Shown here in pieces: positions 17,870 to 25,864 of a stretch of DNA of 64,000 nucleotides (positions are counted from its first letter, which is position 1; every line of letters begins with the position of its first letter). Position numbers and translations under genes: made by a program. Under the pieces are notes generated by a model. That model did no database searches. It worked only from the letters and a program-made list of their open reading frames with translations, and was not told the DNA's origin. This DNA is from Oscillospiraceae bacterium (GTDB lineage Bacteria > Bacillota > Clostridia > Oscillospirales > Ruminococcaceae), in contig SVMR01000006.1 of NCBI GenBank assembly GCA_015067315.1, forward strand, positions 47,091 to 111,090. Direction: 5' to 3'.

Positions 17870-19102
17870 TTATCTCTTCTTTCTGAAATCCGGTTTTCTT
17901 CCCTGCGTTTTTTTATCAAAACCCCTTTTTTCAAAAGGTTTTTTATCAAAAGTTTTGTTTTCTTTCCGGGTAAGAAGCACGACTGTTTCGCAATGGTCGG
18001 TAAACGGAAACATGTCCACCGGCTGGATTTTCTTTACCTCGTAACCGTTTTTTGTGATAAATTCAAGGTCCCGGGAAAGAGTGACCGGGTTGCAGGAAAC
18101 ATAAACAAGGCGCTTCGGCGCAAGGGTTTTTACCGCTGTAAGGAATTCCTCGGTGCTTCCGGCTCTTGGAGGATCCATGAAAACAACGTCTGCTTTTTCG
18201 CCTTCCGCGGCAAGCTTCACCATAAAATCCCCCGCATCGCCTTTATAAAATTCGATGTTTTCGATTTTGTTTTCCTTTGCGTTCATTCTTGCGTCACGAA
18301 CCGCGTTTCCGTTGAGTTCAATTCCGATTACTTCTTTTGCGTGTTTTGCGGCAACCATTCCGATGGTACCGATTCCGCAATAGGCGTCGATTACCCTTTC
18401 TTTTCCGGTAAGACCCGCAAATTCAATCGCCTTGTTATAAAGCATTTCGGTCTGGAGCGGGTTTATCTGATAGAAGGAACTTGGAGAGATTCTGAAACGG
18501 CATCCGCAGAGTTCGTCGGTTATATAGCCTTTTCCGTAGGAAACCTTTTCCCTTTCGCCGAGAACCATGCTTGTTCTTTTTTCGTTGATGTTTACCACAA
18601 CGGTTGAAATTTCCGGATGAAGTTTAAGAAGTTCTTTAACAAAGTTGTTTCCGGAGGGGAAAATATGGGTTCCGAGAACCAGAACGACCATAATTTCGCC
18701 GGTTTTTATACCTCTCCGGACAAGAACATGGCGGAGAAGACCTTTTCCTGTATCCTCGTCGAAGGGTTCCATTTTAAAGCCTTTTAAAAGGCTTTTTACC
18801 GTTCTTATGATTTCCTGGCATTTTTCGTCCTCGATAAGGCATTTATCGACCTGGACGATATAATGGGTTCCTTCGGAATAGGTTCCGCAGATTATATTGC
18901 CTTTTTTGTCTTTTCCGAAGGCGGCGGTAACCTTGTTTCTGTAAAAACAGGGATAGCGCATTCCGATTATTCTTTCGGGTTTTCCGAATCTTCCAAGGAG
19001 TTCTTCCTCGTTTTTCTGTTTTATCTCAAGCTGTTCCTGGTATGGCACGCCGGTATAGCGGCAGCCTCCGCATTTTTTTGCAACAACGCATACGCTCGGC
19101 AC
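17870..19102 (-). CDS. RlmD/TrmA-family rRNA uracil-C5 methyltransferase
   Basis: About 410 residues. N-terminal iron-sulphur cysteines C-x5-C-x2-C (CVVAKKCGGCRY), SAM motif DAYCGIGTIG near 237, catalytic cysteine in SCNPVTLSRD near 335, and a Lys/Arg-rich tail. It would transfer methyl to a uracil C5 in 23S rRNA. The usual N-terminal TRAM domain is absent, unlike the paralogue at 32063. The start is taken as GTG at 19102, with AAAGGA nine bases upstream; the in-frame TTG at 19135 sits about 6 bases after the -10 box. Confidence 0.85.
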   Translation of the reverse strand: MPSVCVVAKKCGGCRYTGVPYQEQLEIKQKNEEELLGRFGKPERIIGMRYPCFYRNKVTAAFGKDKKGNIICGTYSEGTHYIVQVDKCLIEDEKCQEIIRTVKSLLKGFKMEPFDEDTGKGLLRHVLVRRGIKTGEIMVVLVLGTHIFPSGNNFVKELLKLHPEISTVVVNINEKRTSMVLGEREKVSYGKGYITDELCGCRFRISPSSFYQINPLQTEMLYNKAIEFAGLTGKERVIDAYCGIGTIGMVAAKHAKEVIGIELNGNAVRDARMNAKENKIENIEFYKGDAGDFMVKLAAEGEKADVVFMDPPRAGSTEEFLTAVKTLAPKRLVYVSCNPVTLSRDLEFITKNGYEVKKIQPVDMFPFTDHCETVVLLTRKENKTFDKKPFEKRGFDKKTQGRKPDFRKKR

Positions 19103-19140
19103 AAAAACACATCCTTTAAAAAAAGATTTTTCCAAAATAA

Positions 19141-19169
19141 ATTATAGCATAAAAAGGCTTTTTTTACAA
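19141..19169 (-). promoter_or_regulatory. promoter of RlmD-type gene
   Basis: Minus strand TTGTAA (19164-19169), 17 bases, TATAAT (19141-19146). Confidence 0.6.
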
Positions 19170-19170
19170 C

Positions 19171-19196
19171 AAAAAAGCGGCGGGTTTTCCCGCCGC
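19171..19196 (-). terminator. terminator of CBS-domain gene
   Basis: GCGGCGGG / CCCGCCGC hairpin followed on the minus strand by TTTTTTG. Confidence 0.8.
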
Positions 19197-19208
19197 GGAT
19201 TAGTTGTA

Positions 19209-19616
19209 TCATCTCTTTTCAAGTTCCTTCGCAAGGCTTTCGATCACGCCTTTTCGGGTTATTATTCCGCAAAAAACTCCCCTTCCGTCAACGATCGGAA
19301 CAAAGTTTTGGTTCGAAACGGCAACAATCACGTCTTCCTGTTCCGCGGCAATTAAAAGCGAAGGGCAAAAATCCTTCCGGATAATGTCTTTTATAAGGTA
19401 TGGTTCGTGGTCTTTCATCTCCGCGCTTCCGACACTCATTATATGGCGGAGAAAATCGCCTTCGGTAACCGTTCCGGCATAAATTCCCTTTTCGTCAAGA
19501 ACGGGAACGGCGGTATAGCCGTATCTGGTAAATTTTTCAAGCCCCTGGCGTACTGTGTTGTTTTCATAAAGAAAAGCGGCGGATATTTTCGGGATCATGA
19601 TTTTTGCAATATTCAT
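19209..19616 (-). CDS. tandem CBS-domain protein
   Basis: 135 residues made of two CBS domains (about 8-60 and 75-132), with VPVLDEKGIYAGTVTEGDFLRH and VPIVDGRGVFCGIITR motifs. Such stand-alone CBS pairs usually bind adenosine nucleotides and act as energy sensors; the target is unknown. Monocistronic, with an apparent TATAAT box at 19668-19673 and terminator at 19171-19196. Confidence 0.85.
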   Translation of the reverse strand: MNIAKIMIPKISAAFLYENNTVRQGLEKFTRYGYTAVPVLDEKGIYAGTVTEGDFLRHIMSVGSAEMKDHEPYLIKDIIRKDFCPSLLIAAEQEDVIVAVSNQNFVPIVDGRGVFCGIITRKGVIESLAKELEKR

Positions 19617-19776
19617 CTGCGTTCTCCTTTTTTTGCTGTCGAAGGGATTTCCTTTATTTACAAATACATTATACTATATATTTCATATTTTTTGTTGAAT
19701 TTTTGGGATAAATTTGTTAATTTAATTTGAATTTTAATGTTTTGAAAAAAGCCTTTCGGTTTTCAAAAAATTCTTC

Positions 19777-19805
19777 TTGACAAAGTTTCCTCCATTTAGT
19801 ATAAT
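19777..19805 (+). promoter_or_regulatory. consensus promoter of tRNA-Pro
   Basis: TTGACA (19777-19782), 17 bases, TATAAT (19800-19805), 11 bases before the tRNA. Confidence 0.9.
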
Positions 19806-19816
19806 AATAAAGCTAT

Positions 19817-19892
19817 CGAGGTGTAGCGCAGGTGGTAGCGCGCCAGTTTCGGGTACTGGAAGCCGTGAGTTCGAGTCTCGCCACTTCGACCA
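19817..19892 (+). tRNA. tRNA-Pro (anticodon CGG)
   Basis: 76-nt cloverleaf with encoded CCA. Acceptor stem CGAGGTG / CACTTCG with C1:G72 and A73, typical of bacterial proline tRNA. Anticodon arm CCAGT-TTCGGGT-ACTGG gives CGG, reading CCG; TTCGAGT T-loop present. Confidence 0.95.
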
Positions 19893-19895
19893 GCT

Positions 19896-19927
19896 AAATC
19901 CGGCAGACATTTTGTCTGCCGGATTTT
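19896..19927 (+). terminator. terminator of tRNA-Pro
   Basis: AATCCGGCAGACA TTT TGTCTGCCGGATT hairpin followed by T-tract. Confidence 0.9.
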
Positions 19928-19943
19928 TTGTATCCGTTAAGCT

Positions 19944-19976
19944 AAAAAGACCAGGGCATTTGCCTTGGTCTTTTTT
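19944..19976 (-). terminator. terminator downstream of unknown gene
   Basis: AAAAAGACCAGGGCA / TGCCTTGGTCTTTTTT hairpin adjacent to the stop at 19981; works in either direction. Confidence 0.75.
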
Positions 19977-19980
19977 CTTT

Positions 19981-20433
19981 TTAATCCGCAATATATGAAT
20001 TCATCGTTCCGTTTACGGAATAGGAAGCTTCCGCATGAAGGCGCTTTCCGTTTTTGAAATCGAGGTCGATGTTTTTAATCGTTCCGCCTTCGTTTTCGCT
20101 TATGTCAATATCATCAACCGCGCAGTTGATGAGCGCGGAATCCGAAAAATAGACGTAATAAAATTTTTCCGAATCCGGTTCTTCCCGGAAAATTCTTCCG
20201 CGGATATGGCGGATGAAAAAATCCTTGTCATAAATATTCAGGGACAAGGCGCCTTCCGAAAGAAACGCCATAATGACCGAATATCCGGAATAGAGAAAAA
20301 GGGGCGATTCCGCCGGCTGAGCATCGCCGGAATTATAAATTTCCTTTACATAAAGTTTATCGAATTCAGAGCGGTTCTGTTCGATAAACTCGCGAAAATC
20401 CTTCGCGCTGCCGAATTTTTTCTTTATAATCAT
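19981..20433 (-). CDS. protein of unknown function
   Basis: About 150 residues with no signal peptide or obvious membrane helix; mixed alpha/beta look with FYYVYFSDSALINCAVDD and a C-terminal GKRLHAEASYSVNG strand. I do not recognise a family. The ATG at 20433 fits the AAGG eight bases upstream better than the GTG at 20442. It follows the VOC-family gene closely, so it is probably in the AraC-VOC-unknown transcript. Confidence 0.6.
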   Translation of the reverse strand: MIIKKKFGSAKDFREFIEQNRSEFDKLYVKEIYNSGDAQPAESPLFLYSGYSVIMAFLSEGALSLNIYDKDFFIRHIRGRIFREEPDSEKFYYVYFSDSALINCAVDDIDISENEGGTIKNIDLDFKNGKRLHAEASYSVNGTMNSYIAD

Positions 20434-20448
20434 AAAATTCACCTTGTT

Positions 20449-20823
20449 TTATTCATGTATTTCGAGAGGAAGACCGTCCGGATCCCTGAAAAAAGTTGCC
20501 CTTCCGCCTGTAAAGGTATCCAGCCTTATAGGTTCGCAGGCTATGCCTTTTGCCTCCAATTCCTTTACCGCAAGGTCAAAATCCTCAACTTTAAAGGCAA
20601 GATGGCGAAGTCCGTAGCTTTCCGGCGAAGGTCTTTGCGGATGTCCCTTCATGATAAAAAGTTCAATTTCCGTTTCGCCATTCAGTCTAAGGTCGATTTT
20701 CCAATCGTCCCTTTCCGGGCGGTAATTTTCCCGGATTATTTCGAAACCGAGCTTTTTTACGTAAAAATCAAGCGCCGAATCTTTATCGGAGCAGATTATT
20801 GCGATATGGTGGATTACATTCAT
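20449..20823 (-). CDS. VOC (glyoxalase-fold) family protein
   Basis: 124 residues with paired beta-alpha-beta-beta-beta units typical of the vicinal oxygen chelate superfamily: IHHIAIICSDKDSALDFYVKK at the start and LRHLAFKVEDFD in the middle, ending FFRDPDGLPLEIHE. Candidate metal ligands are His5/6, Glu in IELF, His in RHLAF and Glu in LEIHE, matching lactoylglutathione-lyase-like YaeR proteins. Actual substrate unknown. Lies between an AraC-type regulator and an unknown gene. Confidence 0.82.
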   Translation of the reverse strand: MNVIHHIAIICSDKDSALDFYVKKLGFEIIRENYRPERDDWKIDLRLNGETEIELFIMKGHPQRPSPESYGLRHLAFKVEDFDLAVKELEAKGIACEPIRLDTFTGGRATFFRDPDGLPLEIHE

Positions 20824-20870
20824 TTAAAACGCTCCTTCGGCGGTTTTCTTGATTTTATAATACCACAAAA

Positions 20871-20898
20871 AAACGGCGGGAGCAATCTCCCGCCCTGT
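20871..20898 (-). terminator. family C-like repeat acting as terminator
   Basis: GGCGGGAG CAAT CTCCCGCC hairpin (20875-20894) with T-tract on both strands; lies after the AraC-type gene and resembles the family C repeat. Confidence 0.7.
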
Positions 20899-20901
20899 TT
20901 T

Positions 20902-21219
20902 TTATGCGTTCATTCTTTTTGTGGGTCTTTCGCCGAATTTCCGTTCGTAAGCTCTTGCAAATCCGCTTTGGGTTTCAAAACCGTATTTAAGGGCAACCTC
21001 AAGGGTGGATTCACCTTTTTCAATATCGCTTTCCGCAAGTTCAAGGCGTTTTTCCCGGACGTAGCTCATAAGGCTTTTTCCCGTTTCTTCCTTAAAAATC
21101 CGGCAGAAATGGAAAACCGAATAGCCGGCGTTGGAAGCAATGTTTTCCGCGGTGAGTTCATCGTAAAGATGTTCGCTTATAAAAACCTTTGTTTTTTCAA
21201 TGCTTTCGGTGTAATCCAT
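20902..21219 (-). CDS. AraC-type DNA-binding domain protein
   Basis: 105 residues consisting only of the double helix-turn-helix DNA-binding region of AraC/XylS regulators: ENIASNAGYSVFHFCRIFKE for the first HTH and EVALKYGFETQSGFARAYERKFG for the second. No sensor domain is present, so it is a short stand-alone form. SD GAGG lies upstream of the ATG at 21219. It is the first gene downstream of the cobalamin riboswitch and tandem terminators, so it may be governed by read-through from that RNA. Confidence 0.82.
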   Translation of the reverse strand: MDYTESIEKTKVFISEHLYDELTAENIASNAGYSVFHFCRIFKEETGKSLMSYVREKRLELAESDIEKGESTLEVALKYGFETQSGFARAYERKFGERPTKRMNA

Positions 21220-21336
21220 ATATAAAAACCTCTTTTCGGTTTAAAATTCGGGAGGTCGGCGCAAAAAAGCGGAGTGAGGAGAAACCTTTTTGCGCCGGCA
21301 AAATGGAGATGACAGTTTTAAAATTTATATAAAAAA

Positions 21337-21371
21337 GCAAAAACGGACTTTCCCGAAAAGAAAAGTCCGTT
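21337..21371 (-). terminator. second terminator after cobalamin riboswitch
   Basis: AAAAACGGACTTT / AAAGTCCGTTTTT hairpin with flanking A and T tracts, immediately downstream of another such hairpin. Confidence 0.75.
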
Positions 21372-21376
21372 TTTGC

Positions 21377-21413
21377 TGAAAAAGGGCTGTCAGTTAACTG
21401 ACAGCCCTTTTTA
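21377..21413 (-). terminator. first terminator after cobalamin riboswitch
   Basis: AAAAAGGGCTGTCAGTT / AACTGACAGCCCTTTTT perfect palindrome, about 50 bases downstream of the aptamer; probable expression platform. Confidence 0.8.
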
Positions 21414-21454
21414 ATAATTCATAGTAATATAAAATCCGTGGACTCCCCTTAACC

Positions 21455-21610
21455 CGAGAAAAAACGATCTTACGGAAATTATCCTGACTTATGCATCATC
21501 CTCCGAAGGCGCCTTCCCATTTTTCAACAGTGGCATAATGCCTTCTTCGTCCGCAAATACAGTTGAGGTAACAGTAACGGATTCACACCGTTTTCCCTTT
21601 CGCAAAAAAG
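21455..21610 (-). ncRNA. cobalamin riboswitch
   Basis: Minus strand shows the conserved cobalamin aptamer segments in order: AAAGGGAAaaCGGTG, AATCCG, GCCACTG, TGGGAAGGCG, GATGATGCATAAGTCAGGATA. Unusually it lies downstream, not upstream, of the adenosyltransferase gene and leads into two terminators and an AraC-type gene; no cobalamin transport or synthesis gene follows within the window. Confidence 0.9.
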
Positions 21611-21716
21611 CGAAAGCCATTTTATGGCAACCGCAAGACCCACGCTATTCAATTTTCAAACTGCAATTTTATTTTATCATTGCACAGTTTTTTATTCAAG
21701 TCCGAACTTGCTGAAA

Positions 21717-22220
21717 TCAAAGCTCCGGAACTTTTTTAGGCATTTTTTCGCTTTCAACAACCGTTACCATATCGCAGAGCTTTTTAAGCTCCCCGGAAGC
21801 ATAGCGGCCGGTGAAAACAAGTTCCGTTCCCGGAGATTTAAGAGAGATAAGTTCCTCGATTTCTTTGATTGTGATAAGTCCGAAATACATCGGAATTGTT
21901 ATTTCGTCAAGAACAACAAGCCCGAAGTTTGCGCTTTTAAGAGCCTGCCTTGCCCTTTCAAGACCTTTTTTCGCGCAGTCGAGATCCGTTTTATCCGGTT
22001 CCCTTCCCGCAATACAGCCGGTTCCGCAGCCGAATTGGGCGGTTACGATTCCGGGAATTGCCTTGCGGAGAGCGGCGATATCCCCTTTCGGGTCGTCTTT
22101 AATAAACTGTCCGACGAAAACGCGTCTTCCTTCGCCGAAAACACGAAGAGCAAGACCGAGAGCCATTGTTGTTTTGCCTTTTCCGTCGCCGGTATAAAGT
22201 CTTACAATACCCTTGTTCAA
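21717..22220 (-). CDS. cobA: cob(I)alamin adenosyltransferase, CobA/BtuR type
   Basis: 167 residues. P-loop GDGKGKTTMALG at residues ~11-22 is the CobA/CobO/BtuR signature; VVLDEI near 100 and ELVFTGRYASGEL near 135 also fit. It transfers the adenosyl group from ATP to cob(I)alamin or corrinoids to make adenosylcobalamin, in the cytoplasm. Start is TTG at 22220, with AAGGAGG nine bases upstream. No other cobalamin genes are adjacent, suggesting a salvage role. Confidence 0.92.
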   Translation of the reverse strand: MNKGIVRLYTGDGKGKTTMALGLALRVFGEGRRVFVGQFIKDDPKGDIAALRKAIPGIVTAQFGCGTGCIAGREPDKTDLDCAKKGLERARQALKSANFGLVVLDEITIPMYFGLITIKEIEELISLKSPGTELVFTGRYASGELKKLCDMVTVVESEKMPKKVPEL

Positions 22221-22280
22221 AAAAACGCGCCTCCTTTACAAATTATCACAAATTAAATATACACCTTTTGATGTAAAATA

Positions 22281-22976
22281 TCAAGGTTTTTTGTAAACCG
22301 GTTTAACAAGTTTTTCAGCGGCTTTAAGAAGCTTGAAATCCGCCTTTGCCATTTCAAGATTATCGCCGGTATGAAGGCAGGGACGGAGCGCTTCGCCAAC
22401 TTTCGGGAAGAAATCCTCCTGTTTTCCGTCAAAATCTATAACAAGGAAAAGATGGGGTGCAAGGTCGTTTTTCTTCTGCGCCCAAAGGATATATGCGGAA
22501 TAGACGTTTTCGCAGGAGGAGAGAAAATCCTTTAAAGCGGACGCGATTGTTTCCGGAACAAAGGAGGGTTTTATAAGGCGGAGTTCCCCCTGCTGTTTTT
22601 CGGTTGCGTTTCCGCCGTTGCGCTGGAAAATCATCGATTTTCCGTGGGGGTTTATTATTATTCCGCTTATCTGTCCGCCGCTTTTCTTGAGGATTTCATC
22701 AATTTTTGAAAAAGGCATTATCATTGCCATATCTTTCGGAAGCGGACTTTTTTCAAAGGCGGAATAGCTTGAAAAAATCGGGAGCATTTTTCCTTTTTCT
22801 TTAACGTCAAGAAGCGGGATGTTTGTTTTTTTCTCCCGGTAAGGAACAATAAAATTCGCCGTTCCGACTCTTCCGAAAAAATCCCGGAGATAATCCGCGT
22901 CCGGATTCTGCGCCATTTTTTCGGAAGCGGAATCAACATCTATTCCGCTTTCAAAATTCAAAATATCTTCATTCAT
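22281..22976 (-). CDS. SseB-like protein
   Basis: About 231 residues with the N-terminal SseB-type segment (FIVPYREK..., LPIFSSYSAFEKSPLPKD, and a GIIINPHGKSMIFQRN motif), a fold seen in many Firmicutes proteins of unknown role and named after enhanced serine sensitivity protein SseB. The start at 22976 overlaps the pseudouridine synthase end by 8 bases, with AGGGGA ten bases upstream; the ATG at 23006 is less likely. Probably cotranscribed with that gene. Confidence 0.7.
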   Translation of the reverse strand: MNEDILNFESGIDVDSASEKMAQNPDADYLRDFFGRVGTANFIVPYREKKTNIPLLDVKEKGKMLPIFSSYSAFEKSPLPKDMAMIMPFSKIDEILKKSGGQISGIIINPHGKSMIFQRNGGNATEKQQGELRLIKPSFVPETIASALKDFLSSCENVYSAYILWAQKKNDLAPHLFLVIDFDGKQEDFFPKVGEALRPCLHTGDNLEMAKADFKLLKAAEKLVKPVYKKP

Positions 22977-23856
22977 CGGATTCTTTTCCCCTTTCGATTT
23001 TTTCAAGAAGTTTTTTCATATCCTCCGGAAGAGGGCTTTCGAAGCTGAGCACCGTTCCGTTTATGGGGTGCTCAAAAACCATTCTGCTTCTGTGAAGAGC
23101 CTGCCTTCCGATATATTCAAGGCTTCCGCCATAGAGTTCGTCGCCGCAGAGAGGATGTCCGATATGGGCAAAATGCACCCTTATCTGGTGGGTCCTTCCG
23201 GTTTTCGGTCTTACCCTTACGGCGGTGAGCAAGCCGTTTTCCGCTATTGTTTCATATTCCGTCACGGAAGGCTGGCCGCTTTCGGCAATAAAGCTTTTAT
23301 GCACTGCCGGGTCGCTGTCGTCGATCGGCAGATCGATTGTTCCGGAAGAATTTTCGAGCTTTCCTTCAACTATTGCGATATATTCCTTTTCTCCGCCGTT
23401 TTTGGTAAGCACCGCGGCGGAATGGGAATGTTTTCCGATAACAATTATTCCGGAAGTATCCATATCAAGGCGCCCCACCACATGGAATTTTGCGTTTCCG
23501 TATTTTGCGGCGCAGTAATTAGCGACAGTATCGGTCTGGTGGTTTTTTGAAGGATGCACCGGCATATTAACCGGTTTATCGAAAACAACTATATCCTCGT
23601 CCTCATAGAGCATATCTATTTTCAGATCCGGATTGGGTGTAAAATAGCTCTCCCCTTCCGGAATATATGCTTTGAGCACGGAACCCGCTTTTATCCTGTC
23701 GATGGTGCGAATCGGAACCCCGTCAAGAAGAAGCGAATTTTCGGTATGGCGCATTTTTACGATAAGAGCATAGGAAAAATGCTCGCAATAGCGCAGATAA
23801 TGATATGCCTGTTTTCCGTCATGCTCGGCGGTTATGCTGAAAACAAGTTCGCGCAT
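22969..23856 (-). CDS. RluA-family pseudouridine synthase
   Basis: 295 residues. Catalytic aspartate motif GRLDMDTSGI near residue 130, followed by the family's HQIRVHFAHIGHPLCGD region near 225. An S4-like N-terminal stretch precedes the catalytic domain, as in RluD/YlyB. It converts specific uridines in rRNA or tRNA to pseudouridine; which site cannot be told. AAAGGAG precedes the ATG by ten bases. Confidence 0.9.
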   Translation of the reverse strand: MRELVFSITAEHDGKQAYHYLRYCEHFSYALIVKMRHTENSLLLDGVPIRTIDRIKAGSVLKAYIPEGESYFTPNPDLKIDMLYEDEDIVVFDKPVNMPVHPSKNHQTDTVANYCAAKYGNAKFHVVGRLDMDTSGIIVIGKHSHSAAVLTKNGGEKEYIAIVEGKLENSSGTIDLPIDDSDPAVHKSFIAESGQPSVTEYETIAENGLLTAVRVRPKTGRTHQIRVHFAHIGHPLCGDELYGGSLEYIGRQALHRSRMVFEHPINGTVLSFESPLPEDMKKLLEKIERGKESDE

Positions 23857-23882
23857 TTTTCAGACGCTCCTTTCAAAAAATA

Positions 23883-23907
23883 CGGCGGGAGCAAGCCCCC
23901 GCCCTAC
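23883..23907. repeat. family C intergenic repeat, copy 3
   Basis: CGGCGGGAGCAAGCCCCCGCC then CTACT, nearly identical to 14378-14402; forms a short GC hairpin between mscL-side and pseudouridine synthase genes. Confidence 0.75.
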
Positions 23908-23922
23908 TAAAAATCTGTTTTT

Positions 23923-24390
23923 TTATTTTTTAAGAAGATCGCGGATTTCCATAAGGAGTTTTACTTCTTCGGAAAGTTCCGGTTCTTTTTCCGCTTCGGC
24001 AGCGGCTTCGGCAGCTTTTTTCGCTTCTTCCTCTGCTTTTTTCTTTGCTTCTGCTTTTTCTTTTGCTGCATTGAAGGTTTTTACAATAAGGAAAACAACA
24101 AAAGCGATGAGGATGAAATCAATAATGGTGGAAATAAAGGTTCCGATTGCCATTACAACAGCGGGATCGGTAACTTCGCCCGCTTCGTTAACAACTTCGG
24201 GAGAAAGAACGATGTTCATTTCGGTAAGGTCAACGTCGCCGATAATCCAGCCGATAAAGGGCATAAAAACGTCGTTTACAAGGGAAGTTGTGATTTTTCC
24301 GAAGGCTGTCGCAATGATAACGCCGACCGCCATATCAAGAACATTGCCCTTTGCAATAAAAGTTTTGAATTCTTCAATAAATTTTTTCAA
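23923..24390 (-). CDS. mscL: large-conductance mechanosensitive channel MscL
   Basis: 155 residues. N-terminal KKFIEEFKTFIAKGNVLDMAVGVIIATAFGKI is the MscL signature, with TM1 ~16-45 and TM2 ~75-100. The C-terminal cytoplasmic helix is extended by an Ala/Glu/Lys-rich coiled coil (about 105-140), longer than in E. coli MscL (136 aa). It releases solutes under hypo-osmotic shock. Lies downstream of trkA-trkH, a sensible osmotic grouping. Confidence 0.95.
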   Translation of the reverse strand: MKKFIEEFKTFIAKGNVLDMAVGVIIATAFGKITTSLVNDVFMPFIGWIIGDVDLTEMNIVLSPEVVNEAGEVTDPAVVMAIGTFISTIIDFILIAFVVFLIVKTFNAAKEKAEAKKKAEEEAKKAAEAAAEAEKEPELSEEVKLLMEIRDLLKK

Positions 24391-24416
24391 TGGATTTCAT
24401 CCTTTCTTTTATAAAA

Positions 24417-25862
24417 TCAATGTCTTCTCCATGTTGAAGGCATAAAGAGTATCAGCATCGGGAAAATTTCAAGTCTTCCGGTAAGCATTAAGAGCGAAAG
24501 GAAAAGTTTTTCAATTCCGCTGAACATATTATAAACTCCGCCGTGGCCAACTTCACCCAAAGCAGGACCTACGTTATTCAAACACGAAAGAACCGCCGTA
24601 AAAGCTGTTTCATAATCGTGACCCATCATCATTACCGCAATACTTGAAACGGCAAGAATCGCCAGAAACGCGCTCATATATACCATTATAAAGCTTCTTG
24701 TTTCTTTGTCAACAATTTTGCCTTCGAATTTGATGGTCGTGACTTCATGGGGATGTGCAAGGCGGTGGGATTCCTTCCGGAGCATTTTAAACGTCATAAT
24801 GATACGGCTCAGTTTAAGTCCGCCGGCGGTTGAACCCGCGCAGGCTCCCATGAACAAAAGAAGAAGTATTATCGAATGGCTGAATGCCGGCCAGTTCATA
24901 AATTCAACTCCGCCGAAACCGGTTGTTGAAATTGTTGCCGTGGTCTGGAAAAACGCTTTTCTTATTGCAACTCCAAAATCCCCGTAATAAGCGGCGCTGT
25001 TGGCTCCCATTAAAACGGTGCAGATTGCGACGATTGCGATGAAAACACGGAATTCTTCGCTCTTGAATGCAATTTTGAATCTGCGAAGAAGCATAAGATA
25101 ATAAAGGTTGAAGTTAACGCCGAAAACAAGCATGAAAATCGCAACGACCCATTCGATATATGCGCTTTCGTAAGCGGCAATTCCCGCATCCCGGACGCTG
25201 AAACCGCCGGTTCCCGCCGTTGACATGGCGGTGGTCACCGCATCGAAAACTCCTATTCCTCCGAAAAGGAGCAGAACCGTTTCGATTACGGTAAGTCCCG
25301 CATAAATTGCATAAAGGATAATTGCGTTTGAAGTTGATTTCGGCGCAATTTTGCCGACAGTCGGTCCCGGAACTTCCGCCCTCATAATATAAAGCGAATG
25401 CCCTTCGGAAAATTGGGTAAGCATCAGCAGGAACATGATTATTCCCATACCGCCTATCCAATGGGTGAAGGCGCGCCAGAAAAGGATTCCCTTCGGAAGA
25501 TCTTCAACCGCCGCAAGAACCGTTGCGCCGGTTGTTGTAAAACCGGAAACGGTTTCAAAAACCGCGTCGATTACCGAAGGAATTGCACCGCTTAAATAAA
25601 AAGGCATTGCTCCGAAAATCGAAACAACAATCCAGCCTCCCGCAACGGCAATATAGCTTTCCCTTGCGAAAACAAGGTCGTTCTTCGGCTTTTTAAGACC
25701 GAAAACAAGGCTTGTTGCAAAGGCCGCAAAAATGCTGTAAACAAAAGGCATCAGAACGTCATATTCCTTATAAAAAACAGAAACAAGCATCGGTAAAACC
25801 ATAAAAGCGGATTCCGCCATCAGTATCATACCGATGATATAGCGAATCATTTTATAGTTCAT
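24417..25862 (-). CDS. trkH: Trk-type potassium uptake channel, TrkH/KtrB family
   Basis: 481 residues with 8-10 membrane helices in the four-fold M1-P-M2 arrangement of SKT channels; pore-loop signatures SGFTTTGAT, MSTAGTGGFS, TTATISTTGFGG and LNNVGPALGEVG are all visible with their selectivity glycines. It conducts K+ across the membrane, gated by TrkA. The gene starts 2 bases after trkA ends, and mscL follows. Confidence 0.93.
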   Translation of the reverse strand: MNYKMIRYIIGMILMAESAFMVLPMLVSVFYKEYDVLMPFVYSIFAAFATSLVFGLKKPKNDLVFARESYIAVAGGWIVVSIFGAMPFYLSGAIPSVIDAVFETVSGFTTTGATVLAAVEDLPKGILFWRAFTHWIGGMGIIMFLLMLTQFSEGHSLYIMRAEVPGPTVGKIAPKSTSNAIILYAIYAGLTVIETVLLLFGGIGVFDAVTTAMSTAGTGGFSVRDAGIAAYESAYIEWVVAIFMLVFGVNFNLYYLMLLRRFKIAFKSEEFRVFIAIVAICTVLMGANSAAYYGDFGVAIRKAFFQTTATISTTGFGGVEFMNWPAFSHSIILLLLFMGACAGSTAGGLKLSRIIMTFKMLRKESHRLAHPHEVTTIKFEGKIVDKETRSFIMVYMSAFLAILAVSSIAVMMMGHDYETAFTAVLSCLNNVGPALGEVGHGGVYNMFSGIEKLFLSLLMLTGRLEIFPMLILFMPSTWRRH

Positions 25863-25864
25863 AT

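Noticed and set aside
17762..18607. 281-codon + strand ORF opposite the RlmD-type gene
   Set aside because: Shadow frame of a gene with clear SAM and catalytic motifs.
20035..21225. 396-codon + strand ORF
   Set aside because: Runs across three minus-strand genes with good motifs (VOC, AraC); translation is Phe/Lys-rich and unlike a protein family.
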